From: Panagrolaimus kolymaensis
Taxonomy: Eukaryota > Nematoda > Chromadorea > Rhabditida > Panagrolaimidae
Reading direction: 5' to 3'
Assembly: GCA_028622995.1 (NCBI GenBank)
Contig: JAJQJQ010000027.1
Span: forward strand, 1,674,001-1,738,000
DNA: 64,000 bases
The notes beneath the pieces are model-generated. The model was not told the origin of the DNA. It saw only the letters and a program-made list of their open reading frames with translations, and ran no database searches. Both the position numbers and the translations under genes were made by a program. Position 1 is the first letter of the stretch; the number at the start of each line of letters is the position of its first letter. Positions 11,075 through 22,233 of the stretch are shown piece after piece.

Positions 11075-12667
11075 ATGAATGGTCCCAAACTGACTTTTAT
11101 TTTAACATGTTTATTTTTAATTTGCATAATTTTTACTATTTCTGAAATATATGCATTCAATTATGACAATGATAATGATTGGAACGATTTTTACAATATT
11201 TTGTTGGTGGCTAATTGCGTTGTAGCTGTTTTAATAATTTTTAATTTTTTTGCTTATAAATTTAAACAGCCTTCATTGTATCGATGGGGTAAATATGGAT
11301 TTGTAAGTTTTAGTTATGATTCTTCAAAGTTTTTTTAAACTTTTGTCAAACAAACACATAACTGATTTCTCAAATTTTAATACATACAAATCCATTTTTT
11401 AGGGCTTATCTTTTATCGGATGTTTTCTACTTTTATGTTTTAATATTATTTTAATGTTTATTTATTGTAGCCCAGATTCATGTAAGCAAATATCTTTTAT
11501 ACATTATTTTTTAAATTAAAAAGATTGAAAGCAGAATTGCCTGGTTTTCAAAAAAAGTGATTCCGTCACCTTTGACTTTGGGTAGATATTTTACAAACAA
11601 AATCCAAAAAAAATGTGTCTAGCCGAAGTAAAACGACGACACAGGTATTTAGAATATAACTTTTTGTGGTGGCTTCAAACTTGTTTGGTTTTTATCGCCG
11701 CCATTCAATGTTGCAACAAAAAAAGGAATTTTAGTCAAGCTTCTTAAAAAAATCGAAGCGTTTGCAATAATTTTTTAGATTAAAAAAATAAAAATAAAAT
11801 TTCTTTTCTAAAAATAATAATTTTTTAATTTTATAGTTCGAAAATGTCGCGATGAATACGGCATTATTCCATATAGTTGCTTTCCATTGCTTCCATTATC
11901 ACTCGCTGGATTTTTTCTTACATCAAATTTCCAAAATAATCATAAAAAACAAAAAACTAAATTTCATTGTCACAAAATTACCTATCATTATAATGTATTA
12001 ACTAGCATAATAATTATTTTAACTATTGGATTTTATGGATATGCTAAACCAATATTTGATAATTTAGCTTTAGCATTATTAAGCATTTATGTTATTTCGG
12101 CGATTGCTATTTTATTTAATGTCATAGTTTTTGCAACCAAAAAATGGAGTCTATATATTCCAGTTATTATTGGTTATGTAAGTTTTTCGTGTATTTTAAA
12201 AGAGTAAAAATTAAATAGGTTGTTTTTTTCAGGGAATTAATGCATTAGGAAATCTTATCGTTTTTGGAGTGTTGTTATGGGAAAAAAGCAACCTTCCACG
12301 TTTAGGTAAGATAGTTTATTCTTTTTTGAACAAAATTAAAGTCAAAAAATTAAGAAAAAAGATTCATAGAAATAAAAAAGACTTAAAAAAATCTTTGTTC
12401 TAATTTTTCGATTATTTACTGTCTAAAAATAATTACTAAACGCTTTATTTATTTTTATTTTAAAAATAGAATCTAAAAAAATTAATTCGTTTTTTAGATT
12501 GGTATTGGTTCATAGAATTTTTATTTGCTTTTGTTCCAATTATGCTTTACACCATTTGTGGAATTTTTGGTTTAATTTTAACTATTTCCTCGTATAAAAA
12601 TGGAAAGAAAACTATTGGAATTCTTGCTGCCGCAACCACGATGCCATTCACATTAAATCCAAAATAG
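11075..12667 (+). CDS. 8-TM membrane protein, family member 1
   Basis: Five exons: 11075-11302, 11403-11481, 11837-12177, 12233-12305 and 12498-12667; phases close to 296 aa. Eight hydrophobic helices are seen. Helices 1-4 align with helices 5-8: KLTFILTCLF with YHYNVLTSII; NFFAYKFKQPSLYRWGKYGF with NVIVFATKKWSLYIPVIIGY; LPLSLAGFFLTSN with YTICGIFGLILTISSY. Introns 1 and 3 fall after the same GF/GY position in phase 0; introns 2 and 4 follow helices 3 and 7 in phase 1. No signal peptide and no known family recognised. It heads a same-strand tandem array. Function unknown; a multi-pass membrane location is likely. Confidence 0.8.
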
Positions 12668-12859
12668 AGATTTTAAAATTTTTTTAAATTCTTATAATTA
12701 TTTAAAAGTTTGAAAATAAACAAAATTTCGAATGATTTTTAATTCTTGTAGTTAAAAATATGAAAAACAAACAATTTTGCGCATATAATAGAAAAAAAGA
12801 AATCTATTATCGAAAAAAAAATCTTTTCTTACCTCTAAACTCTGACCTAAGATTGAAAA

Positions 12860-12900
12860 TGCCTTCGCTTGTGCGTCGTCCGACTCGACTCGTTTATAAA
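12860..12900 (+). promoter_or_regulatory. conserved upstream element, copy 2
   Basis: The block TGCCTTCGCTTGTGCGTC, then GTCCGACTCGACTCGTTTAT, ends in TTTATAAA about 210 bases before the ATG of 8-TM gene 2. It is nearly identical to the copy before gene 1 apart from a 3-base insertion (GTC). The rest of the 12668-13108 spacer shows nothing else recognisable. Confidence 0.55.
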
Positions 12901-13108
12901 GAAAAATAAGAAAGAAAAGGAAAAACAATAACAAAAAAGTCGCAGCGTGACCTATCACGTCCAAACAAACAGCTGTGAGTCGCATTGTTGCAAAAATTGG
13001 TCTTGAAAAAGAGGGTTCAATCAATTTTTTCGCTTGGGCAAGTTTATTCCTTCGCACAATCTTTTCTTTTTTTTTGCAAAAGTTTATTTCTTTCTTTATT
13101 CAAAATGA

Positions 13109-14386
13109 ATGGAAATTTTAACATGGCTATTTACAATCTGTATGATTTTTACAATAACAGAACTTTCTATTTATGCTTATTTGAGACCAATAATGTATTT
13201 ACGGTATATGCTTATGGCTAATTTAGTCACCGCTGTCCTGGTTTCCTTTAATCTTTTTGCTCATTATTTAAAACGACCAAATTTGTATCGATGGGGAAAA
13301 TATGGATTTGTAAGTTTTTGTCTACCTTTTTTTCTCTTATGCCGGTCATCAAAGTTTGACTTCTGGGGTTAAATTTTTTTTGTGCTTTAAAAGATGGTTA
13401 TTTTTCATCAATAAAAATAAAGTTTAATTTTTTTAGGGCTTCTCAATTCTTGCATGCACTATTGCAATTTACTATAATATTAATCTATCTATAAAGTGTT
13501 TGAGAGGTAAATAACTTCATTTAAATAAAAAAGTTAAAAAACTTTTCTTTTTGCTTATTATGAAAATTATTTGGGGTTTTTCACTTCTTTTTTTAGGCGA
13601 AATTGGATGTCTAGATCTGTACATAATTGTTTCATTAAATTCATTTCCATTATTTGTTTTATCAATCGCTGGTTTTGCTTTAACTATATTAACTCAAAAG
13701 AATAAAGAACCTACGAAGCTTCAATATCATAAAATTACGCTAACTTACAATTTTTTGGTTGGAATTATGATGGCTTTTGTAATATATGTTTTTATTTGGG
13801 GTGGAAAAGTTCACGATACTCTCTCAAAAGCAATATTTAGTATTTATGGAATTGCTGCATTGGCAATATTATTTAATATTATAGTTTTTGTAACAAAAAA
13901 ATGGAATTTATATATGCCGGTTATTATTGGTTATGTAAGTTTTTGACCTAACTTTTAAAAAAATATATTAAAAATGTAATTATTTTTAGGGACTTTATGC
14001 TTTAGGACATCTCATTATGGTTGTAACTTTTATTTGGCATTACAAGATTTATCTTCATCATTTAAGTAAGATTTTAAAATACTTTACTTTTCTTTCTCAA
14101 TAGTATAATAATAAAATCAAAAAAATTTCTAACTTTTTTTAAATAAAATATCTTTTTTAAATAACACAAATTTATCAAACTTTTAATTCCCCTCACTTTA
14201 TCTTTTTTTTCAGATTGGTATGTATTTACCCAACTTTTATACACATTTACTCCACTAATTCTTTATACCACACCCGCCATTTATGGATTTATTTTAACAT
14301 TTTTTTCTTATCAAAAAAGTAAAATTCAAAATGATAAAGTCGCGGATATACTTCCAATTAAGCATGATCCCAAGCAAACATGGTGA
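13109..14386 (+). CDS. 8-TM membrane protein, family member 2 (shortened N-terminus)
   Basis: Five exons: 13109-13309, 13437-13506, 13597-13934, 13990-14065 and 14214-14386; phases close to 285 aa. It has the same duplicated 4+4 helix layout and intron phases as gene 1 (FNLFAHYLKRPNLYRWGKYG, then NIIVFVTKKWNLYMPVIIGY). The paralogues' start codon is present at 13105 but now out of frame, because about ten bases of N-terminal sequence are missing; the start used must be the ATG four bases on, giving MEILTWLF. The product therefore lacks the polar N-terminal residues of its relatives. It ends KQTW-stop, matching the AAW-stop of gene 3. Confidence 0.75.
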
Positions 14387-14870
14387 GACATAGGGTCTTT
14401 TCGATAAGATACAAAAATTAAATTTAAAAAACATTTTTTTTAATTTGTTTTTTTATGTGTTTATTTTTTTATGTAAAATAAACCTTTTTTTTATTAACAA
14501 AAATACTTTTTCAAACTCACTTTTTTGTTCTACCAAAAACTTTGTTACATTTGGATGGACATATACCAAATATGTAATCGTGGTTTTTTTAATTGCACTC
14601 TGATCTCTGACCTTTTATTAAAAGTGTCTTGGCTTGTGCGTCCTAACTAATTTACGAACAAAAAAAAGAAGAAAAAAAAATGAGAGAAAATAAAAATTGT
14701 AGTCACAGACCCCTCGCTCGTCTCCAATAAAGATGTGAATGTTAGTCGGAAAGAAAACGACCTCAACACACGGCATTCCTCCATTCATCGATTTTTTTTT
14801 TTTTGCCGCCCAACCATTTTCTTCTTTCTTCCATTTTTTGACTCTAATTCAACGGCGCCATCAATCGAAA
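14387..14870 (+). promoter_or_regulatory. spacer with conserved upstream element, copy 3
   Basis: At about 14625-14659 the sequence reads GTGTCTTGGCTTGTGCGTCC followed by TAACTAATTTACGAA, a diverged copy of the element before genes 1 and 2, again about 210 bases before the ATG. The part closer to gene 3 (14730-14850) resembles 17770-17890 before gene 4, so genes 3 and 4 share a duplicated 5' flank. Confidence 0.45.
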
Positions 14871-16032
14871 ATGAATGAACAAAAATTAATATTTATTTTA
14901 ACATGGCTATTTTTACTTTGCATCGTTCTTGCATCTTCTGAAATTTCCATTTTTATTTTTAATTATGGAGCTTCTTCACCAGATTATATTGGATTTATGC
15001 TTTTTGCTAATTTTGTTGTCGCTGGACTTGTTTCCGTTAATCTTTTTGCCCATTATTTAAAACGCCCAAACTTGTATCGATGGGGGAAATATGGATTTGT
15101 GAGTCCTCTTTTTTCAGGAACCATTTAATCTTTTTTTTAATCTACCTTTTTTAAGGGATTTTCTGTTATTGGATGCTTACTCGTTATTTTCTACAACATT
15201 TATTTACAACAGTATTGCCAAATATGTAAGAAATCTTTAATTAAATTTATCTTCTTTTTTTAAAAATGGACCTTCTAAAACTATAGCCCGGTATAATTTG
15301 AATATCTAAAAAGAGTGATTTTTTAGATGGTCCCTGTCAAGATCGTTACATAAGTATTCCATTAAATACTCTACCAATATTTATTTTGTCCATCGCTGGT
15401 TATGCCTTAACTTTCAACCAAGAAAAGAATGGAGATTTTAAAAATATTGATTATCATATACTTACTCTCATTTTTAATATCCTAGTTAGCATTATGATGG
15501 GTATAACACTATATGTTTTTATTTGGGCTGGTAAAATCTTTGAAAATGTTTTCCGAACTATATTCAGTATTTATGGTATTGCTGCGATAACAATATTATT
15601 TAATGTTATTGTTTTCGCAACTAAAAAATGGAATCTCTATATGCCTGTTATTGTCGGTTATGTATTTTTTTGATATCTATTAAAAGAAAGAAAAAAATTA
15701 AAGGTTGTTTTTTTAGGGAATTTTTGCATTTGGAAATTTATGTTTTGTTATTACATTGATTTGGGAATGTGTTATTTCCCCGTTTCATCCAGGTATGTTT
15801 ATTTGTAGTTAAAAAGCTTGATATTTACTAAATTTTTCTTTTTTTAGATGATTTTGAATTATTTTTCTGGGCTTTTGCTTGGGTATTTCTTTAGGCCATT
15901 TGTGGAATTTTTGGTTTAATTTTAACCATTTTTTCTTACAATGAAGCTAAGAAAAATGTTGGTAAAATTGGAATCATCGACGCCACTGCCGCCATACTTC
16001 CAACCAAAGTTAACCCAAAAGCAGCATGGTAA
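14871..16032 (+). pseudogene. 8-TM family member 3, interrupted by a stop in helix 8
   Basis: Five exons: 14871-15098, 15156-15225, 15327-15661, 15717-15792 and 15848-16032. The full reading frame would be 297 aa, but TAG at 15892-15894 interrupts exon 5 where gene 4 has TAC (Tyr). Sequence after the stop stays in frame and conserved (AICGIFGLILTIFSY, then IGIIDATAAILPTKVNP), so the change looks recent. Either the product loses helix 8, or the new TTTCTTTAG acts as an alternative acceptor. Intron 3 has a non-standard GTATTT donor. Gene 3 is closest to gene 4. Called a pseudogene with reservation. Confidence 0.65.
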
Positions 16033-16430
16033 AAAAATGTTGATGGCCTTGTCAAAAACCAAAGTCAAAGATAATTTCCTTTGTGCTCTTAAGATCTATA
16101 ATTAACATTAATAAATTTATTTTTTGTGTTTTCTTTTTTTAATTCCTCTTCAAAGTTGCTTTTTTTATTTTTAAGTACAAGCGCATGTTTAATTATGAAA
16201 ATAAATTTCTTGAAGTCACATGAAGATACAAATAAATTAAAATCTATTTAGTAAAAAATTCGAAATAATTAAAGGTGATGATTAATAAATTAAAAAAATT
16301 TGTAAATGACCTTTAAAAATAAAAATAAAATAAGTTTTGTTCATTTTTTTATAACTCTGGCAATTATTTTTTGTTATTATTAAAACCCATTTTTATCAAA
16401 TACTAAAGAAAAATAAAAAAAATAATAAAA
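16033..16430. other. intergenic
   Basis: AT-rich spacer after gene 3. Nothing recognised. Confidence 0.5.
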
Positions 16431-17345
16431 ATGGCGCATGTTGTTTATGTAATTTTATTCCATCAAATTGTTTGCTTTCTTGCATCAAGTTTACTATTTT
16501 ATTTTTCAGTAAACATTTTATTTGTCCGAAAATTATATAAGAAATTTTCACCAACCATGACTTTTTATTTTGTTTATTTATTTATTTATAGTGTTTCCTC
16601 TTTTGCTTATTATCCTTACTGCATAATATTTTGGAGGCCGGAAGAAATAATATATAACGGGCAATTACTTTATATTTTAGGTTTACCACAATATATAATA
16701 ATAAGCTCAAATTCGTTAATAGAATTTTTTTGTTTGCATTGATCGTTGCTTTTCTATTTTGGCTCCAATAAGTTATTCTAAAACTCAACAAACGTTTATT
16801 ATGATTTTTACTTTATTTAGCACTCTTTTCCTAGCATTAATGTACTTTAATGCCCTTCGAAGCTTTTATCCAGCCATTTCTGAAACAAATTGTATTTCAT
16901 TTGGTTGTTTTATAAAAAACACTTCATTTGTGCTTTTGGTTAAGGGGTTACTGTCGGTTCATGCTTTGCTGCTTCCATCCTTTTAGCAAATTTGGTGAAA
17001 ATAAAATTAAATTCTACTAATCAAGGGGCAAAAAAATCAATAAAACCATCGTCACAATTATTTTTTTGACTACTTTAAATGAAGTTATCCCATATATTGT
17101 TTCACAAATTTATTTAAATGTAAGTAATTTTGTTTAAAAAAAAATTTTTTTTTTTAATATTTTTAAGTTATGTTTCTTAGATAACCAAAGTTTCTATTTC
17201 AACCATTGCGGGACCTTTTATTGCAACTTTATCACTCATCTCAATTTCAACTACCACAGCGATGTATAACAAAACATTTAATAAAACATTTGGAAATAAA
17301 ATTTCCACAAATAATATTGTAATTACATTAAAAATAAATCCTTTG
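16431..17345 (+). pseudogene. frameshifted 7-TM chemoreceptor-like gene
   Basis: The first frame encodes several hydrophobic helices from an ATG at 16431 and stops at 16740. The reading continues in another frame from about 16725, giving IDRCFSILAPISYSKTQQ, which resembles the DRY-like motif and following loop of nematode serpentine receptors. A second shift near 16945 and a third near 17030, both at homopolymer runs, are needed to reach NKTIVTIIFLTTLNE and, after an intron (17121-17180), further helix-like sequence. At least three shifts imply a pseudogene unless the assembly has homopolymer errors. The receptor subfamily is not identified. Confidence 0.6.
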
Positions 17346-17933
17346 TAAATTAGTAATTATGTTTTTTAAATAACTTTGTGGTGTATGCAAATAAAGCACT
17401 GATTTGGATTGGTTTTATCTGTGACGAAATGTTATTCAAAAAAAAGAAGCTTTAGCTAAATATAATATTTTTTATGTATCGAATGAATCACTTTTATTCA
17501 ACAAAAACAATAAAATCTCTCTCTGTCTGACTGTTTATTATTTATAATTTCTTTTCTTTCTTTTACACAAAAGCAATCAATAACCATTTCTTTCGCACGC
17601 ACATATTTACGAATAAATAACACCAAAAGCTCATCTTTCTTTAAAAAAAAAAGAAACTTTTTTAGCTGCATTGAATTTTCCATTTTTTTTTTCCTAAAAA
17701 AATTGATAAATGTATATTTTGAATTTTTAATTCCTTGTTTTAAATATTTTTTTGTAGTCAATGCCATATCGCTCGCGTTCATTGAAAATGTGAGTCGGAC
17801 TGAAAATGACCTCGACACATGGCATCCAATCAATTTTTTTGTGCGGACTCATCCATTTTCTTTTTTTCTTTCTTCCATTTTTCATTTTTGATCCAAGTTA
17901 ATTTTTTGCAGTTTTGCTGTGTCATCAAACAAG
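17346..17933. promoter_or_regulatory. 5' flank of 8-TM gene 4
   Basis: The part 17770-17890 (GTGAGTCGGACTGAAAATGA, then CCTCGACACATGGCATCC) is similar to 14725-14790 before gene 3, showing that gene duplication carried the upstream region along. No clear copy of the TTGGCTTGTGCGTCC element was seen. Confidence 0.45.
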
Positions 17934-19072
17934 ATGAATGAACAAAAATTGATTTTAATTTTAACATGGCTTTTTTTAATTTGCATCGTTCTTGCATCTT
18001 CTGAAATTTCCATTTTTATCTTTAATTATGGCGCTTCAACTGATTATATTGGATTTATGTTTATTGCTAATTATTTGGCTGCTGGCCTTGTTTCCGTTAA
18101 TCTTTTTGCTTATTATTTAAAACGTACAAGTTTGTATCGTTGGGGAAAATATGGATTTGTAAGTTTTTGTTCTGAAACCACTCAAACTTTTTTTTTAAAT
18201 CTAACTTTTTAGGGTTTTTCTGTAATTGGATGCTTACTCGTCATTTCCTATAATATTTATTTAGAAAAAACTTGCTATAATGCTGGATGTCGAAACAGTT
18301 TCATAAATATTCCATTACATTCTCTACCATTAATGATTTTGTCAATAGTTGGATTTAATTTAACTTCCAATCTTGAAAAGAATAAAAAATCTTCCGATAT
18401 GGATTATCATAAATTTACACTCATCTTTAATATCCTTGTTAGCTTTATGATGGGGATAACAATATATATTTTGATTTCGAGTGGTATAATCTTTGCAAAA
18501 GCTTATTTAATTATATTCAGTATTTATGGAATTGCTGCAATTGCTATTTTATTGAATATAATTGTTTTGGCAACTAAAAAATGGAATTTTTATTTGCCTG
18601 TTATTATTGGTTATGTATGTTTTTGATTGATCTTTAAAAAAATATATACAATATTAAAAAATTAATTATTTTTTAGGCAATTTTTGCATTCGGAAATTTG
18701 TGTTTTCTTATTACAATCATTTGGGAATATGTTACTTTCGTTCATCATCCAAGTATGTTTGATTTACTTTGATTAAAAAAAGAAGTTAAAATTAGAACTC
18801 GAAATTTATATTTTCTTTTTTTAGATAAAATTTCGTTGTCAATATTTTTCTGGGCTTTTGCTTGGATGTTTTTATACGCCATTTGTGGAATTTTTGGTTT
18901 AATTTTAACCATTTTTTCTTACAATGAAGCCAAAAAACAAGGCGGCAAAATTGGAATTATCGACACCACTGACGCCATACTTCCAACTAATGTTAACCCG
19001 AAAGCATCATGGCAAAATAAATGTTGTAAAACGACTGACAATGAAGAAACGTCAAAAATGAAATTTAAATAA
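17934..19072 (+). CDS. 8-TM membrane protein, family member 4 (lost one intron, extended C-terminus)
   Basis: Four exons: 17934-18158, 18213-18614, 18677-18752 and 18825-19072; phases close to 316 aa. Exon 2 spans what are exons 2 and 3 in the paralogues: the reading runs from helix 3 (GFSVIGCLLVISYNIYL) straight into CYNAGCRNSFINIPLHSLP with no intron. The 4+4 helix duplication is clear. Where genes 2 and 3 end with a Trp codon then stop, gene 4 has TGG CAA, adding 19 polar residues (QNKCCKTTDNEETSKMKFK). All frames are open, so this is likely an active copy. Confidence 0.8.
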
Positions 19073-19515
19073 TGTTTTCTCAAAAAAAAATATCTTTACT
19101 ACCCTTTTTCTTTGATTTTGTTAATGCTATTTTATTTTAATTTTTTTTTCATTTTTATGCGTTTACAAACCATTGAAATAAATTTCTTTAATCTAATTTC
19201 TTATGCTTTGATGCTATGAAATAAATTAGCTAGTGGTGGTTATTGCCAACCAAAGATTAATGATATCAAGGAAGAAATTAAAAAAAAAAGACAGGACTGA
19301 CCTCCCATTCATCCAGATGCCTGAAATTTAGTTGTGTGCACCTATTTTTTCCATTCCAGCAAAAAAAAGGCAACCACGAAAAATAAAAAATGACAAAACA
19401 TTATTTTCCCGCCAAAAAATGAATGGCAAAAAAATCTCCTTCCAATCGTTATTTTTTTTTCATTCACCTTCGCTTTTTTTTTTGTGGTCCATTTTGCTGT
19501 GATTTTTTGGCAGCA
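19073..19515. other. intergenic, 5' flank of gene 5
   Basis: AT-rich spacer. No copy of the upstream element of genes 1-3 was found. Nothing else recognised. Confidence 0.45.
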
Positions 19516-21796
19516 ATGGATAAATCAAAATTAAACTTAATTTTAACTTTGTTGTTTTTGGTTTGCGCCATTTTAATTACTTTTGAAATCTACCAATGTA
19601 TTTATTCAAATTACTTTAAGTTTAATAATAATTATTTGTGGGCTATTTTTATTGCTCATAGCGTTGCTGCTTTTCATATTCCATTTAATCTTTTTGCTTA
19701 TTATTTAAATAAACCAAATTTATATTATCATGGTCAAACAGGATTTGTAAGTTTTATAAACTTTGATTTTTCACCAAAAAAAAGTAGGAAACTATTTTAT
19801 TTTTTCTTCTTCAGATTGTTTATGTCTTTGGATGCTTTGCAGTTATTGGAAATGCTATATATGGATTGGTAAATAGTAAGTAAATTTTTTTTAAATACAT
19901 TCATTTTATTGTCCGTTGAAACATTTTTTCGACTGAAGATTGTTGCTTTGGTTTATAAAAAATTTGTCGCCATTCGCATTTTCTTAACGGAAATTATTTT
20001 TTGTTTTAACAGATTCAGTAGGAACCATAATTTAAGAATAAATTTAAAAAAAGCTTTTGTTTTATTTAGGGTAAAAATAAAAATATGAAAAGATATATAA
20101 ACTTCGTCTTTTTTTAAAGTCGATTTTTTTTACAAAATCCTTTGTAATTAGTTTTTTTATTATGCGCCGCTAACTTTTGTAAAAAAAATTAAATCGAGAA
20201 TACATACGTTTTTTATAGTTTCTGGCCCTAAACTACTACTTGATGAATGGAATATTGCTCTTCTACTCGTTACTTCGCCATTATTACTTTTGACTATTCC
20301 TTGCTTGGTTTTAACTTCAAATCTAAACAAAGAATATTATAATCAAAAAAATGTCAATGAAAATTTTCAACAACAAAAAAACTATGAAAAATCTTTAATT
20401 ATGAAATTTGCATCCAATATTGAAACTTTAAACCATCAATCGTTGACTTTCATTTATAATATTTTATTTTGCTCTTTAATTTTATCAATTTGTATTTTGG
20501 ATATTCAATATTGGAGCCATATGATTTACACCGGAAGAATGATAATTATTTGCGATATTATTGCAGCTGTTGTTATTCTATTTTTTACTTTACTTGCTGG
20601 AGTTTGTAAAAAAGGTGTTTTGTTTTTGCCGGCAGCTATTATTGGTTATGTAAGTTTAGAATAAATAGAAGCTTTTTGAAAAAAGAAAAAAATATTGGTG
20701 TAAGCTGCTTTTTTAGGGGCTCATCACATTTATAAATATTTATATGTTTGTTGATTTGGCTTTTAATACTTACGATGATTTGTCTAACTTTAATGGTAAG
20801 TAATTTTCTATTTTATGAATCAACTAAAATTATAAAAGTAGAAGACTATAAAAAAAAGATGAATGCAAAATAAAAAATTTAAATTATATTTATTTTTTAT
20901 TTTCGCAAAAAGGAATCTCTAAAGTAAAGGAATTTTTTAACGAGTTCTCCAAGCTAGTGTTAAATTACCGACCGAAAAGTCGGTAATTACCGACTTACCG
21001 ACCGACTTTTTACCGACCGATTTACCGACCGACCGTTTTTTTATACCGATATTTTACCGACTTTACCGACCGACAAAATTTTATACCGACTTTTTTTCTC
21101 AAGTTACTATCAGGATTTGTTTTTCTTAAAAAATAAATAGAAACACTAATTTTTTTGATGTTATTCATCACTTCTGTATTAAAAAACTATATTTTTGACT
21201 AAAAAGTGAAAGTTTTGTTGATTTTCTGACTCAAAAAAAATTTTATACCGACTTTTTATCGACCGATTTACCGACCGACCATGTTTTTTATACCGACAAA
21301 TTACCGACTTTACCGACCGTGAACAATTTCCATACCGACAATTTTATGAATTTACCGACTTTTGTGTCGGTCGGTCGGTAATTTAACACTACTCCAAGCC
21401 AAAAAAAATTTTCATTTTTATCCGAAAAGTTTTTGTAAATTTTTTATAAAATATCGAAGATAGAAACTCCTCATAGAATAAGAAATTACTTTATTATAAC
21501 TAATTACAGGAATTAAAAACTTTGTTATTTTAATTAATAATTTTTCTTTTTTCTTTTTAGCATGGATCGCGTTTTCTGATGCTTTTAAGTGGTTTGCCTT
21601 TTATTTTATTTATTTTTCTGCTGGAATTACTGGTTTAATTTTAACCATTTATTGTTATCAAGAAAGTAAAAAGAATGTTGGTAGAGTTGCAGCCGTTAAA
21701 GAAATCACAATTCCTAGTTATCCAATTTATTTTATTCCAATTCTGGGCAACCAAAATGAAAAGCATCAACAACATGAAAACTTTGGTTATTACTGA
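19516..21796 (+). CDS. 8-TM membrane protein, family member 5 (diverged)
   Basis: Five exons: 19516-19746, 19815-19875, 20219-20649, 20717-20795 and 21561-21796; phases close to 345 aa. It follows the family plan (NLFAYYLNKPNLYYHGQTGF in repeat 1; VCKKGVLFLPAAIIGY in repeat 2; AGITGLILTIYCYQESKK in helix 8), but the loop between the two repeats is expanded with a Gln/Asn-rich stretch (residues about 130-170). Intron 4 is 765 bp, far longer than in the paralogues, because it holds a 437-bp hAT-like MITE. The C-terminus is longer and polar. Confidence 0.8.
20955..21391. mobile_element. hAT-like MITE, 437 bp, in intron 4 of 8-TM gene 5
   Basis: Terminal inverted repeats read TAGTGTTAAATTACCGACCG at the left and its complement at the right. 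An 8-bp direct repeat CTCCAAGC flanks it (20947-20954 and 21392-21399). The start TAGTGTT and 8-bp duplication are hallmarks of hAT elements. The interior has no ORF and is studded with TACCGAC/ACCGACCG words in direct orientation on the left and partly inverted on the right. Confidence 0.85.
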
Positions 21797-22233
21797 TGCT
21801 ATTTTTTCTTTATTTTTTGTGTTTTTTTTTTATACTTTTATATTTTCATTATTTTCAATAAATGATTTCTTAAAATTTGTTTTTTAATCATTGGAAGATA
21901 TACCATCTAATTAAAATTAACGAATGAGAATGTCAAAACCCAACAAAAAAATATAAAAAAAGACTTTATATGCTAATAAAAAATATTTTAACTACTCGAA
22001 AAGTAACTTCTCAAAAAATATTCTTTTTATGTATTTTCTTTCAACTTTTTATACTTCGACGACAAACTTATCATTTTTTTTTTGAATAAAAAGAAGCAAA
22101 AAAATTATGTAAAATTATTTTTTACGCAATCTTAATTTTTTTTCATTCTCATTGTTTATTATCTTTTTCAATTTCTCACTTTTTCCATCATTTTTGCTGC
22201 TTCATTCATTCGTCATTTTTCTCGTTGTCAATC
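21797..22233. other. intergenic
   Basis: AT-rich spacer before the small Cys-rich gene at 22234. Nothing recognised beyond a pyrimidine-rich run before the ATG. Confidence 0.45.
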
